NCBI RefSeq assembly: GCF_902141845.1
Contig: NZ_CABFPH010000033.1
Location: 1 to 53,523, forward strand
Direction of reading: 5' to 3'
DNA: 53,523 bases
Origin: Methylobacterium symbioticum
GTDB lineage: Bacteria; Pseudomonadota; Alphaproteobacteria; Rhizobiales; Beijerinckiaceae
Shown here: positions 25,355-33,882 of the stretch, piece by piece
Numbering within the stretch: position 1 is the first letter of the stretch
How the letters are laid out: each line of letters opens with the position of its first letter
Program-made: the position numbers and the translations under genes
The notes under the pieces: model-generated
Told to the model about the DNA's origin: nothing
The model's input: the letters and a program-made list of their open reading frames with translations, nothing else
The model's database searches: none

Positions 25355-26730
25355 GCGACATGGACGAACACACCCGTTCCGGGCGCGGCCTGGCCGAACC
25401 CCTCGATCTCCTCGTCACCGGCGTCACCGCGCTGACCGGCGAGCCCGGCGCCGCCCCGATCCTGGACGCACGGATCGGCATCCGCGCGGGGCGCCTCGTC
25501 AGCATCGAGCCCGCCGCGGGCGAGCCGCCGGCCGCGCGGAAGACCCTGCACCGGCCGGGGCGGCTCGCGATCCCCGGGCTCGTCAACATCCACACCCACG
25601 CGAATCTCAGCATGGTGCGGGGCGTGGCCGAAGACCTCGGCTTCGCCCCCGCCTACACGCCGGGCATCCCGCAGGGGCACATGGTGCGCCCCGACGAGGC
25701 CTACGCGATCGCCCGCCTCGGCGCGCTCGAGGCGATGTTGTTCGGCTCGACGCTGATCAACGACACCTTCGTCCATGCCGACGTCGTCACCCCCGCCATG
25801 GCGGAGCTGGGCCTCAGGGTCTGGTCCTGCGGACGCATCCACGACGTCGATTTCAGCGGGGTCTCCACCGGCCGCTGGGAGCATTGCGACGCGATCGGCG
25901 AGCGCACCCTCGACGAGGCGCTGGCGCTGGCCGAGCGCTACGAGGGCAAGTCGGACCTGCGCATCGGCGTGCAGCTCGCCGCGCACGCCCCCGACACCTG
26001 CTCGACGCCCTTCCTGCGCCGCATCCGGGATGCCTCGGAGCGCACGGGCCTGCGGGTGACGACGCATCTCTCGCAGAGCAAGGTCGAGCTCGCCCGCATC
26101 CGCGCGCGCGATGGGCTGAGCCCGCCGGAGCTGCTCGACGAGGTCGGCCTCCTGAACGACCGCCTGCTCGCGGCCCATTGTATCCATGTGAGCGACGCGG
26201 ATATCGCCCGGATCGGCCGGGCCGGCATCACGGTGGCCCATATCGCCAAGGGCAACGCCACCGGCGCCACCATCGCGCCGACTCAAGCCTTGCGCGCTGC
26301 AGGCGCCCGGCTGAGCCTCGGCACCGACAACATGCATGCCGACATGGTCGAGGTGATGCGCTGGGCGCTCGCGGTCGGGCGCATCCAGCAGGGCGCTGTC
26401 ACGGACGCGTGGCAGCCGGAGACCGTGTTCGAGATGGCAACCCTCGGCGGCGCTCGGGCGATGGGGCTCGCGGACGAGATCGGCAGCCTTGTGCCCGGCA
26501 AGCGGGCCGACCTCGTCCTCCTCGACCTGCGCCGCCCGCATCTGACCCCGGCGCGCAACCCGCTGGGCACTCTGGTCCATACGGGCCAGGGGCGCGACGT
26601 GGAGACCGTCATCGTCGACGGCGCGGTCGTGGTCGAGGACGGATGCCCGACTCAGGTCGATGCCGAGGCGATCCGGCGCGACGCGGAAGACGCCATCGCG
26701 GCCCTGTGGGCGCGGGCGGCGGGCGGCTGA
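25351..26730 (+). CDS. amidohydrolase-superfamily deaminase/hydrolase (TRZ/ATZ-like)
   Basis: A 459-residue metal-dependent hydrolase. Metal-site motifs: '[13 protein letters not shown]' (HxH), '[12 protein letters not shown]', '[13 protein letters not shown]' and '[12 protein letters not shown]' (Asp). The fold and spacing match the TRZ/ATZ/cytosine-deaminase group, but the usual H-x-x-E is H-L-S-Q here. The GTG at 25351 overlaps the ATPase stop; an ATG at 25360 is an alternative. Placed behind a transporter and before a racemase-fold gene, it probably opens or deaminates an imported nitrogen compound. Confidence 0.86.
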   Translation: MSDMDEHTRSGRGLAEPLDLLVTGVTALTGEPGAAPILDARIGIRAGRLVSIEPAAGEPPAARKTLHRPGRLAIPGLVNIHTHANLSMVRGVAEDLGFAPAYTPGIPQGHMVRPDEAYAIARLGALEAMLFGSTLINDTFVHADVVTPAMAELGLRVWSCGRIHDVDFSGVSTGRWEHCDAIGERTLDEALALAERYEGKSDLRIGVQLAAHAPDTCSTPFLRRIRDASERTGLRVTTHLSQSKVELARIRARDGLSPPELLDEVGLLNDRLLAAHCIHVSDADIARIGRAGITVAHIAKGNATGATIAPTQALRAAGARLSLGTDNMHADMVEVMRWALAVGRIQQGAVTDAWQPETVFEMATLGGARAMGLADEIGSLVPGKRADLVLLDLRRPHLTPARNPLGTLVHTGQGRDVETVIVDGAVVVEDGCPTQVDAEAIRRDAEDAIAALWARAAGG

Positions 26731-26765
26731 GAGCCGCCACGAGCTCCAAGAAGGTCAGCGTTTTC

Positions 26766-27521
26766 GTGAAGATCCTGCTTCTCAATCCCAATACCTCCGC
26801 CGCGATGACGGAGCGCATGGCCGCGGCCGCGGTGGCGGCGCTCGCGCCGGACGTGCGCGTCACCGCGCTCACCGCCGTGCGGGGCCTGCCCTACATCGCG
26901 AGCCGGGCCGAGGCGCAGCTCGCGGGCGCCGCGGTGCTGGAGACGCTCGCCGAGCACCAAGCCGGCCACGACGCCGCGGTGATCGCCGCCTTCGGCGATC
27001 CGGGCCTGGTGGCCGCCCGCGAGCTGTTCGACCTGCCTGTGGTCGGCATGGCGGAGGCGGCCATGCTCACCGCCTGCATGCTGGGCCAGCGCTTCTCCAT
27101 CGTCACCTTCTCGCGCAAGCTCCTGCCCTGGTACGAGGACGCGGTGCATCAGGCCGGCCTGCATGCCCGCTGCGCCGGGCTTGTCGCGGCCGAGGGGGAG
27201 TTCCGCTCGGTGACCGAGGTTCAGCACGAGCTGGAGAGCGAGATCGTGGCCCTGGCGGCGCGCGCCGCCGAGAACGGGGCCGACGCGGTGATCCTGGCGG
27301 GCGCGCCGCTCACGGGCCTCGCCCTGCGCGTGCGCGACCTTGTGCCGGTGCCTCTGGTCGACCCGCTCGCCGCGGCTCTCGGTCAGGCGCAGGGGCTGGT
27401 GCGGATGGGCGCCCGCCCTCCCGCCTCGGGCCGCTTCGCCCGGCCCGGCCCGAAACCCGCCACCGGCTTGTCCCCCGCGCTCGCCGCCTGGATCGAGCAC
27501 CGCGAGGGGGAGGCCGGCTGA
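26766..27521 (+). CDS. Asp/Glu/hydantoin racemase-family protein
   Basis: A 251-residue protein of the Asp/Glu racemase fold, starting 'MKILLLNPNTSAAMTERM' as hydantoin racemases do. GTG at 26766 has AAGG upstream. The two positions that usually hold catalytic cysteines read 'IAAFGDPGL' and 'LAGAPLTGL' here; the only cysteines are in 'LTACMLGQ' and 'HARCAGL'. It may therefore not racemise by the two-cysteine mechanism and could be a related decarboxylase, isomerase or binding protein. It is the last gene of the GntR-controlled operon. Confidence 0.8.
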   Translation: MKILLLNPNTSAAMTERMAAAAVAALAPDVRVTALTAVRGLPYIASRAEAQLAGAAVLETLAEHQAGHDAAVIAAFGDPGLVAARELFDLPVVGMAEAAMLTACMLGQRFSIVTFSRKLLPWYEDAVHQAGLHARCAGLVAAEGEFRSVTEVQHELESEIVALAARAAENGADAVILAGAPLTGLALRVRDLVPVPLVDPLAAALGQAQGLVRMGARPPASGRFARPGPKPATGLSPALAAWIEHREGEAG

Positions 27522-27546
27522 GGGCGCACTTGGCCCTCACGCGCCG

Positions 27547-28593
27547 TCAGACCGGGAAGCGCAGCACCGCCTGCGTGCCGGGCCCTTCCGCGGCGTAGGC
27601 GATCTGCGAGCGCAGGTTGGTCGCCATGGCGCGGATGATGCGCGAGCCGAGGCCGGTGCCGCGCGGGGTCCCCTGCCCCGTCCAGCCGACTCCGTCATCG
27701 GCCACCGTGAGCACCAGCGCATCGCCGCCGTCCGGGCGGACATCGACGCGGATCTCGCCCGAGGAGCCGGCGGGATAGGCGTATTTGTAGGCGTTGGTGA
27801 CGAGTTCGGTGACGACGACGCCCAGCGAGACCGCCTTGTCCGTGGCGAGGCGGATCGGGTCGGCGGCGAGCCGGATGGCGTGGTCGCGCCCCGCCGCCTT
27901 CATGGCGGCCTCCAGCTCCTCGACGAGGCTCGCGAGATAGGCGTCGATCTCCACCGCCTCCACGTCCTCCGAGGTGTAGAGGCGTCGGTGGATGCCGGCG
28001 ATGGCCGAGATCCGGGCCTGCATCTCCTCGAGCGCGCTCTTGGCGGCCGGGTCGGAGACCGCGTTGGTCTGCATGCGCGCCAGGGCGGCGACGAGCGCCA
28101 GGGAGTTCGCGACGCGGTGATTGACCTCGCGCAGCAGGAGCTCGGCCCGGTCGCGCGCCTCGCGGACCTCCGTCTCGGCCCGCTCCTTGTCGCGGCGGAG
28201 CGCCTCCTGGCGCAACGCCGTGTCGACCGCCTCGCCGAGAAGCTCGCGGAAGTGCCCCTGCACGTCCTTCCAGACGTAGTCGACCGCCCCCGCCTTGAGC
28301 GCGGCCACCGCCACGCGGCTGTCCTCCGAGCCGGTGACGTAGATGACGGGGGGCGCGTCGGGCAGGGCCCGGATCTCCGGCAGGAGCTCGAGCCCGGTGC
28401 GTCCGGGCATGTGGTGGTCGAGGGCGACGGCGTCGATGCCGCCTTGCGCCAGCCGTGCGAGGCCGGCCTCGCCGCTCGCCACCGCCTCGACTGCGTAGCC
28501 GCGGGCGGAGAGCGCCCGCTGCACGAGGCGTGCGAGGCCCGGGTCGTCGTCGATGTAGAGGATGCGGCCCCGCGCCGGCGCGTCGGAACTCAT
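27547..28593 (-). CDS. REC-HisKA_2 hybrid histidine kinase
   Basis: A 348-residue cytoplasmic protein with an N-terminal receiver domain (acidic cluster 'YIDDDPG' at 14-20, phosphoacceptor Asp59 in 'VALDHHMPG', Lys109) followed by a coiled coil and a HisKA_2 kinase domain with His159 in 'REVNHRVANSLALVAAL'. The ATPase domain contains 'VVTELVTNAYKYAYP' (N box) and 'DDGVGWTG'. It is the last gene of a three-gene - strand signalling operon, 10 bases after the response regulator, and probably accepts phosphate or signal from the upstream kinase and passes it on. Confidence 0.9.
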   Translation of the reverse strand: MSSDAPARGRILYIDDDPGLARLVQRALSARGYAVEAVASGEAGLARLAQGGIDAVALDHHMPGRTGLELLPEIRALPDAPPVIYVTGSEDSRVAVAALKAGAVDYVWKDVQGHFRELLGEAVDTALRQEALRRDKERAETEVREARDRAELLLREVNHRVANSLALVAALARMQTNAVSDPAAKSALEEMQARISAIAGIHRRLYTSEDVEAVEIDAYLASLVEELEAAMKAAGRDHAIRLAADPIRLATDKAVSLGVVVTELVTNAYKYAYPAGSSGEIRVDVRPDGGDALVLTVADDGVGWTGQGTPRGTGLGSRIIRAMATNLRSQIAYAAEGPGTQAVLRFPV

Positions 28594-28603
28594 CGGGCGG
28601 CGC

Positions 28604-29038
28604 TCATGGGTTTTCCGGCACCTGCATCACCGAGAAGAACAGGCCGAGCTGGCGGATGGCGTTGGCGAAGCCCTCGTAGTTGACGGGCTTCGTGATGTAG
28701 ACGTTGGCGCCGAGATCGTAGCAGCGCTGGATCTCGCGCGCGTCGTCCGTGGTGGTGAGCACCACGACCGGCGAGCGCTTGGTGTGCGTGTTGGCCTTGA
28801 TCTTTTCCAGGATGTCGATGCCGGTCATGTCCGGCAGATTGAGGTCGAGCAGGACCAGGAGATGGCGCCGCGCGCTCGCCTCCCCCGACCCGTCCGGCCC
28901 GAACAGATAAGCCAGGGCTTCCGTTCCCGTCCGGAAGGGAACGATGTCGTTGTTGACGCCGGCCCGGCGGATGTTGCGCTCGATCAGGCGGGCATGGCCC
29001 TCGTCGTCCTCGATCATCACGATGCAGACGGGATGCAT
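28604..29038 (-). CDS. single-domain response regulator (Rcp1-like)
   Basis: A 144-residue receiver with no output domain. The acidic patch is Glu10-Asp11-Asp12 in 'MIEDDEGHARLIERN', the phosphoacceptor is Asp65 in 'LLDLNLPD', and Lys117 is in 'YITKPVNYEGF'. The long insert between the second helix and third strand and the wording resemble response regulators paired with phytochrome-like kinases. ATG 29038 has GAGG 9 bases upstream; a GTG at 29053 overlapping the kinase stop is also possible. The upstream kinase at 29050-31833 is the likely partner. Confidence 0.9.
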   Translation of the reverse strand: MHPVCIVMIEDDEGHARLIERNIRRAGVNNDIVPFRTGTEALAYLFGPDGSGEASARRHLLVLLDLNLPDMTGIDILEKIKANTHTKRSPVVVLTTTDDAREIQRCYDLGANVYITKPVNYEGFANAIRQLGLFFSVMQVPENP

Positions 29039-29049
29039 GGGCGTTATCC

Positions 29050-31833
29050 TCACTCGGCCGCGAGCGGCGGGGCGGCCCCGGCGGCGTCACGCGGCAGGGT
29101 CACGCTGAAGGTGGTGCCGGCCCCGAGTTCCGACGAGACCGTGATGCGCCCACCGAGGGAGCGCACCAGCGCCTTGACGTGGGCGAGGCCGATTCCGTCC
29201 CCGGGCCGGTCCTGGGCGCCGGCGCGGCGGAACAGCTCGAAGACGCGGGCATGGTCCTGGGGGGCGATCCCGCGGCCGTTATCCGTGACGGCGTAGCGGA
29301 TGCGGGTCCCGGAGACGGGCTCGCCCGTCACCGTGATCCGGCCGGGGCGGGCCGGATCCAGATACTTGAGCGCGTTGTCGATCAGGTTGCCGAAGATCTG
29401 CTGCACGGCGAGCCGGTCGGCGACGATGTCGGGCAGGTCGGCGGCGATCGCGACGCGGGCGCCGGCCGCGTCGGCCTGATGGCGCTGCGCGTCGGCGAGG
29501 CCCCGCATCAGCGCGGCCATGTCGAGCGGTTCCGGCCGGAAGGTGCGCCGTCCTTCCCGCGACAGCTTTAGGATCGCCGCGATCAGCGCCTCCATCTTGG
29601 TGATGGCGGCGCGGATGAAGCCGAGCGCCTCGGTGACGTCGCCCTCGATCCGGGCGGCCTTCGGATGGCCGGCGAGGGCCTCGCGGATCTCCGCCTGCAC
29701 CGTCTCCAGCTCGCTCGTGAAACCCATCACGTTGACGAGCGGGGCGCGCAGGTCGTGGCTGACGATGTAGGCGTAGCGCTGGATCTCCTCGTTGGATTCC
29801 CGCAGCTCGGCCTCCGCCTCCCGCTGCTCGGTGATGTCGGTGTGGACGCCGACCCATTCGCGGATGGTGCCCGCCTCGTCGAGGACCGGCACGGCGCGGA
29901 TCGCGTAGGTGCGCCACGCCCCGTCCTTCGAGCGCACCCGGTGCTCGTGGACGAAGGTCCTGCGCTCGGCCACCGCCGCGTTCCAGGCATCGATGCTCGC
30001 CTGCCGGTCGTCCGGGTGCACGGCGTCGGCCCAGCCGAAGCCCTGATACGCCGCGGGGGACTGGCCGGTGATCGCGCTCCAGCCGGGCTGCTCGCCGGCC
30101 ATGCGGCCGGTGGCGTCGTTGGTCCACATGATGCCGCGCACCGCCTGGACCGCGGCCTGGAAGCGCTGGCGCTCGTGCAGGACCGAGGTGAGGAGGCGCG
30201 CATTGTCGAGGGCGACCGCAGCCTGGGCGGCGAAGCCCGTGATCAGGCGCTCCTCGCGGGGCCCGAAGCGGGCGGGCTCTGGATGGCCGAACAGCAGGGC
30301 GCCGAGAGTCTCGCCCGACCCCGACACCACCGGCGCCGCGAGGTAGCTGCGCACCGGCAGATGGCCCCTGGGCATGCCCCCGTGCGAGCCGTAGCGGGCG
30401 TCCTGCGCCACGTCGTCGGAGCGGACCACGCCCTCGGCGAGGAAGGTCGGCTTGAACAGGTTCGTCGCCCGCGGCAGGCCGAAGCGGGTGAAGGCCTCGC
30501 GCGGGCCTCCCGTGAGGCTGAACAGGCGCCAGACCTCCTCGGCGTTGCCCTCGGCGCCCGCCGGCACACGCTCGAAGAAGGCGCCGTAAGCGCCCCCGAC
30601 GAGGCGCGTCGCCGCCTCGATCACCGTCTGGACGAGGCGCTCGACATCGTGCTCGCTCACCAGGGCCGGCCCGGCCCGGTTGAGGAGTTCGAGCCGGTTG
30701 CGCTCCTCCTCGAGGTCGAGGCGCGCTGCCTCCGAGCGGGCCTGCGCGCGCCCCTGCGCCAGCGCCGCCCCACTGAGCGCCAGGGTCACGAGGCCTCCGA
30801 GGCCGAGGATCCAGGGCCAGGCCTGTCCCGACGGGTCGCGCGCGAAGGCGGCCGTTGGCGTCGCGGCGAGCGTCCAGGTCCGTCCGGCGATGGGCACGGT
30901 GCGCCGCGTCGTCGGGCCGCCCGCCTCGGCCGCCCGCGGCCAGGCCGGAGAGGCGTAGAGCAGGGTGTCCGCCGCCGGCTCCGGCCCGCCCTGACCTTGG
31001 TCGTGGATCTGGAAGGCGAGCTCCGGCGCGTTGCCCGCGGCGGCGGGGATCGAGACGTAGGGGAAGAAGTCGCCGGCCCGGAACGGGCTGTAGGTCCAGC
31101 CGATGAGGCCGGCCCGGCGGCCTGCCTCCGTCTCCGGCACGGCGCCGCCCGCATAGGCCGGCAGGTAGACGAGGAAGCCCGGCTGCTTGTCCCGGTCGAT
31201 CTCCTGCACCAGCTCGACCCGGCCGGAGAGCGCCGCCTCGCCGGTGTCGCGCGCCCGCGCCATGGCGGTGCGGCGGACGGGCTCCGAGAGCATGTCGAAG
31301 CCGAGCGCCGCGCTGTTGCGGCGGTCGAGGGGTTCGAGGGCGACGATGGCGCTGGGCTCGAGACCCGGCGGGTCCGGCCGCAGCCGGAACTCGGGCAGGC
31401 CCTGCGTCCGCATCGCGGCCACCAGCGCCGGGCCCTCCTCCGGCCGGAAGGGTTGCGCGAAGCCGATGCCGCGGGTGCCCGGATAGAGCTCGGTGAGGCG
31501 CAGGCGGGCGACATAGGCGGAGAAATCCGCCCGCGTCACCGTCTCGCTCGCGGCGTAGAGCCCGGCCGTGCCGCGCAGCAGCGCGACATAGGTGTCGAGC
31601 CGCTCGCGGATGCGGTCCGCCTGCTGCGTGGCCAGGCGCTCGAAGCGGTCGCGGTCCCGGGCTCCGCTGACCTGCCGGATCTGCAGGGACACCGCCACGC
31701 TGGCGGTGAGCCCGGCGAGCAGAACCACGGCCGGCAGGAGATAGGAGACGGTGCGCGGTTGCGCCGGCCGCGGTGGGGTCAGGGACGGGATGGGACGGAT
31801 CCTGCCTGCGGGAACTCCGGCTCTCTGTGGCAT
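29050..31833 (-). CDS. CHASE-GAF-PAS sensor histidine kinase
   Basis: About 927 residues. A first membrane helix ('SYLLPAVVLLAGLTASVAVSL', near 30-50) and a second ('WILGLGGLVTLALSGAAL', near 340-360) flank a periplasmic CHASE-type domain ('FSAYVARLRLTELYPGTRGIGF'). A GAF domain follows ('GGAYGAFFERV', 'VRSYLAAPV'), then a PAS/PAC domain ('GWADAVHPDDR', 'EWVGVHTDITEQ'), HisKA with 'YIVSHDLRAPLVNVMGF', and HATPase_c ('QIFGNLIDNALKYLDP', 'DNGRGIAP', 'GDGIGLAHVKALV'). This is a bacteriophytochrome-like kinase core without the bilin cysteine module. The start ATG 31833 is preferred because the open frame further upstream encodes only Arg/Pro-rich sequence. Confidence 0.87.
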   Translation of the reverse strand: MPQRAGVPAGRIRPIPSLTPPRPAQPRTVSYLLPAVVLLAGLTASVAVSLQIRQVSGARDRDRFERLATQQADRIRERLDTYVALLRGTAGLYAASETVTRADFSAYVARLRLTELYPGTRGIGFAQPFRPEEGPALVAAMRTQGLPEFRLRPDPPGLEPSAIVALEPLDRRNSAALGFDMLSEPVRRTAMARARDTGEAALSGRVELVQEIDRDKQPGFLVYLPAYAGGAVPETEAGRRAGLIGWTYSPFRAGDFFPYVSIPAAAGNAPELAFQIHDQGQGGPEPAADTLLYASPAWPRAAEAGGPTTRRTVPIAGRTWTLAATPTAAFARDPSGQAWPWILGLGGLVTLALSGAALAQGRAQARSEAARLDLEEERNRLELLNRAGPALVSEHDVERLVQTVIEAATRLVGGAYGAFFERVPAGAEGNAEEVWRLFSLTGGPREAFTRFGLPRATNLFKPTFLAEGVVRSDDVAQDARYGSHGGMPRGHLPVRSYLAAPVVSGSGETLGALLFGHPEPARFGPREERLITGFAAQAAVALDNARLLTSVLHERQRFQAAVQAVRGIMWTNDATGRMAGEQPGWSAITGQSPAAYQGFGWADAVHPDDRQASIDAWNAAVAERRTFVHEHRVRSKDGAWRTYAIRAVPVLDEAGTIREWVGVHTDITEQREAEAELRESNEEIQRYAYIVSHDLRAPLVNVMGFTSELETVQAEIREALAGHPKAARIEGDVTEALGFIRAAITKMEALIAAILKLSREGRRTFRPEPLDMAALMRGLADAQRHQADAAGARVAIAADLPDIVADRLAVQQIFGNLIDNALKYLDPARPGRITVTGEPVSGTRIRYAVTDNGRGIAPQDHARVFELFRRAGAQDRPGDGIGLAHVKALVRSLGGRITVSSELGAGTTFSVTLPRDAAGAAPPLAAE

Positions 31834-31933
31834 CTTGCGGATGCAGGCGCCAGCCTTCACCCACCGGCGGTTCGGTCGGCAGGCTCGTCGGCGGGGGGCG
31901 GCGGGGGCGGGGATGGGCGCTGAGGATGGCGGG

Positions 31934-32296
31934 ATGCAGGTGCTGGCGCGCGTGGCGGAGGCTGGGCGCCGCCGGGCGACCGCCTTCGCCGGGCCGGCGG
32001 GGCGGGGCGCCCTGCCCTTCGCGGTGGTCGAGGCCTTCGACGCCGAGATCCGCGGCCGGGTGGAGCGCGACCCCCGCATCGAGGACGAGCGCGACCGGGT
32101 TCTGATCGCCGCGGTCAAGCTCGCCGAGACGCCGCCCGAGGAGGACGCGGCGGTGGAGGCGGCCCGGGCCCATCTCCTCGACGCGATCGACTATCTGGAA
32201 CAGGCGGTGCTGCGCCTCGGCGTGGTCAACCGGGCGGGCGCGAAGGCGGGGCTCGGCGCGGCGGGCGGACGGATCGGGCTGCCGAGCCGGTCCTGA
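31934..32296 (+). CDS. hypothetical small helical protein
   Basis: A 120-residue protein that I do not recognise. ATG 31934 has GAGG about 8 bases upstream. Codon third positions follow the genome bias. The middle is acidic and helical ('VVEAFDAEIRGRVERDPRIE', 'ETPPEEDAAVEAARAHLLDA'), and the end is glycine-rich. It is divergent from the CHASE kinase and converges on the small gene at 32191-32571, overlapping its 3' end by 106 bases. Confidence 0.55.
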   Translation: MQVLARVAEAGRRRATAFAGPAGRGALPFAVVEAFDAEIRGRVERDPRIEDERDRVLIAAVKLAETPPEEDAAVEAARAHLLDAIDYLEQAVLRLGVVNRAGAKAGLGAAGGRIGLPSRS

Positions 32297-32571
32297 TCGC
32301 CCCGTTCGGCGCGGAGGGAAGCGCGGGTGACGCGGTCCGACGGCTCCTTGGAGCCGTGATCGGGCACGCCTTCCTCGTCGCCGGGCAGGAACCTGCCCGA
32401 GAGGTTCATCGTCACCCGGTCGCCCTTGCTGTTGGCCTCGCGCTCCATGGTCATGCTGACGTCGATCGCCGACCCGATGCCGTCGCCGGTCTCTACCTGG
32501 ATGAACGTCCAGAACCAGCCCGTCTCGCGCCTGAGGCCAAGCTGCGCCTCGGCGCGGTCCTCGCGCGTCAT
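32191..32571 (-). CDS. hypothetical protein
   Basis: A 126-residue protein without a recognised domain. The start is convincing: ATG 32571 has GGAGAGG just upstream. Residues 1-65 ('GLRRETGWFWTFIQVETGDG', then 'SMTMEREANSKGDRV') look like a folded small domain. The last 45 residues are Arg/Pro/Ala-rich and are encoded opposite the end of the + strand gene at 31934-32296, so the tail may be a read-through extension. No signal peptide or membrane helix. Confidence 0.6.
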   Translation of the reverse strand: MTREDRAEAQLGLRRETGWFWTFIQVETGDGIGSAIDVSMTMEREANSKGDRVTMNLSGRFLPGDEEGVPDHGSKEPSDRVTRASLRAERGDQDRLGSPIRPPAAPSPAFAPARLTTPRRSTACSR

Positions 32572-32706
32572 CGGTCCTCTCCGGATGGAGGCCGCGGCAG
32601 ACAGGATGGCTGCCGCGGAGAGCGCCTGTCCCGAAAGTCCTTCCCCGCGGACCGGCTTCCTGCGTAGAAGGCGCGCTCGCAAACGGGGCGGGGACGGGAT
32701 CGGGGC

Positions 32707-33528
32707 ATGGCCGCCGCATCGGGGCACGACATCCGGCTGGAGATCATCGACCGGCGCCCGCGTAGGGCCCGCGGCGGCCCGCGGCTCCTCTTCGTGCACG
32801 GGATCGCGGCCGGCGCCTGGATCTGGGACGAGCACGTTCTGCCCTACTTCGCTGAGGCGGGGTTCGAGGCCTACGCGGTCAGCCTGCGCGGGCATGGCGG
32901 CAGCGGCGGCCATGCGGGGATCCGCTCCTGGCGGCTCTCCGACTACGTCGCGGATCTCGCCGCGGCGGCCGACCGGGTCGGTGGCCCCCTGGTGGTGATC
33001 GGCCATTCCCTCGGCGGCGCCGTCATCCAGGACTGGGTGCGCCTGGGCGCCCGGCCCCACGCCATGGCGCTGCTCGCCGCGGTCCCGCCCTGGGGCCTCG
33101 CCGTGTCGGCTCTGCGCATGAGCCTGTCGAGCCCGGCCCTGTTCCGCGAGGTGCTCACCCTGAGCACGGACGGGGTACGCCATGCCGACCCCGCGATCCT
33201 GCGGGCGGGCCTGTTCTCGCAGGACGTGCCGGAGTCGGTCTTCCGTCGGTTCATGGCGCGGGCCGGCGAGGAATCGCCCCTGATCGGGCCGGAGCTGCAG
33301 GGGCTGCCGCCGCGCGGGCCCCTGCCCTGGCAGGCCCCGCGCAGCTTCGTCCTCGGCGGCGCCGCGGATCGGTTCATCCCGGCCGACGAGGTCTGGCGCA
33401 CGGGCGCCTATTACGGCGTGCAGCCGGTCATCGTCCCGCGCCTCGCCCACGCCCTCATGCTGGAGCCGCGCTGGGAGGCGGCGGCCGCGTCCCTGCACGA
33501 CTGGCTGGTCGGCCTGCCGCAGGGCTGA
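32707..33528 (+). CDS. alpha/beta hydrolase
   Basis: A 273-residue hydrolase of the alpha/beta fold. It has an oxyanion-hole strand 'LLFVHGIAAGAWIWDEH', the nucleophile elbow 'VIGHSLGGAVIQDW' (Ser near 101), a likely Asp in 'GGAADRFIPADEV' and a likely His in 'PRLAHALMLEPRWE'. The catalytic triad therefore appears complete. No signal peptide, so it is cytoplasmic. The substrate is unknown; neighbours give no clue. Confidence 0.88.
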   Translation: MAAASGHDIRLEIIDRRPRRARGGPRLLFVHGIAAGAWIWDEHVLPYFAEAGFEAYAVSLRGHGGSGGHAGIRSWRLSDYVADLAAAADRVGGPLVVIGHSLGGAVIQDWVRLGARPHAMALLAAVPPWGLAVSALRMSLSSPALFREVLTLSTDGVRHADPAILRAGLFSQDVPESVFRRFMARAGEESPLIGPELQGLPPRGPLPWQAPRSFVLGGAADRFIPADEVWRTGAYYGVQPVIVPRLAHALMLEPRWEAAAASLHDWLVGLPQG

Positions 33529-33617
33529 GGGCGCCGGACCGCGCGAGATCCGCCTTGCCGCGCCGGCATGCTGCGCCTTATGGTTGTGCCAAGGGGGTCT
33601 GGCAGGACGAGGGTTCC

Positions 33618-33857
33618 GTGCTGGACGACGGTTTCACCTATGGGGGCCTGCTCATCGGGCTCGCCGCGCTCGGGCTCTGGCTCCGCCTCGCGATCCGGGC
33701 GATTCCGACCTTCGAGACCCTGCTCGCCCGCTACGAGCACGATGCCGGCCCGGAGGAGGCCGGGCCCATGCCCTTCGGCCCCGCGAGCCGGCTCGCCGCG
33801 CGCGTCACGGCGCTCGCCCTGGTCTGCAGCGCGATCGGCTACGCCATCCCCGATTGA
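33618..33857 (+). CDS. hypothetical small membrane protein
   Basis: A 79-residue protein with two likely membrane helices ('GGLLIGLAALGLWLRLAIRA' and 'VTALALVCSAIGYAI') joined by an acidic loop ('LARYEHDAGPEEAGP'). The GTG at 33618 has AGGACGAGGG just before it. It lies between the hydrolase and the convergent thermonuclease gene, 25 bases from the latter's stop. Function unknown. Confidence 0.55.
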   Translation: MLDDGFTYGGLLIGLAALGLWLRLAIRAIPTFETLLARYEHDAGPEEAGPMPFGPASRLAARVTALALVCSAIGYAIPD

Positions 33858-33882
33858 TACGATTCCCGCCCCGCAGCGTCGC

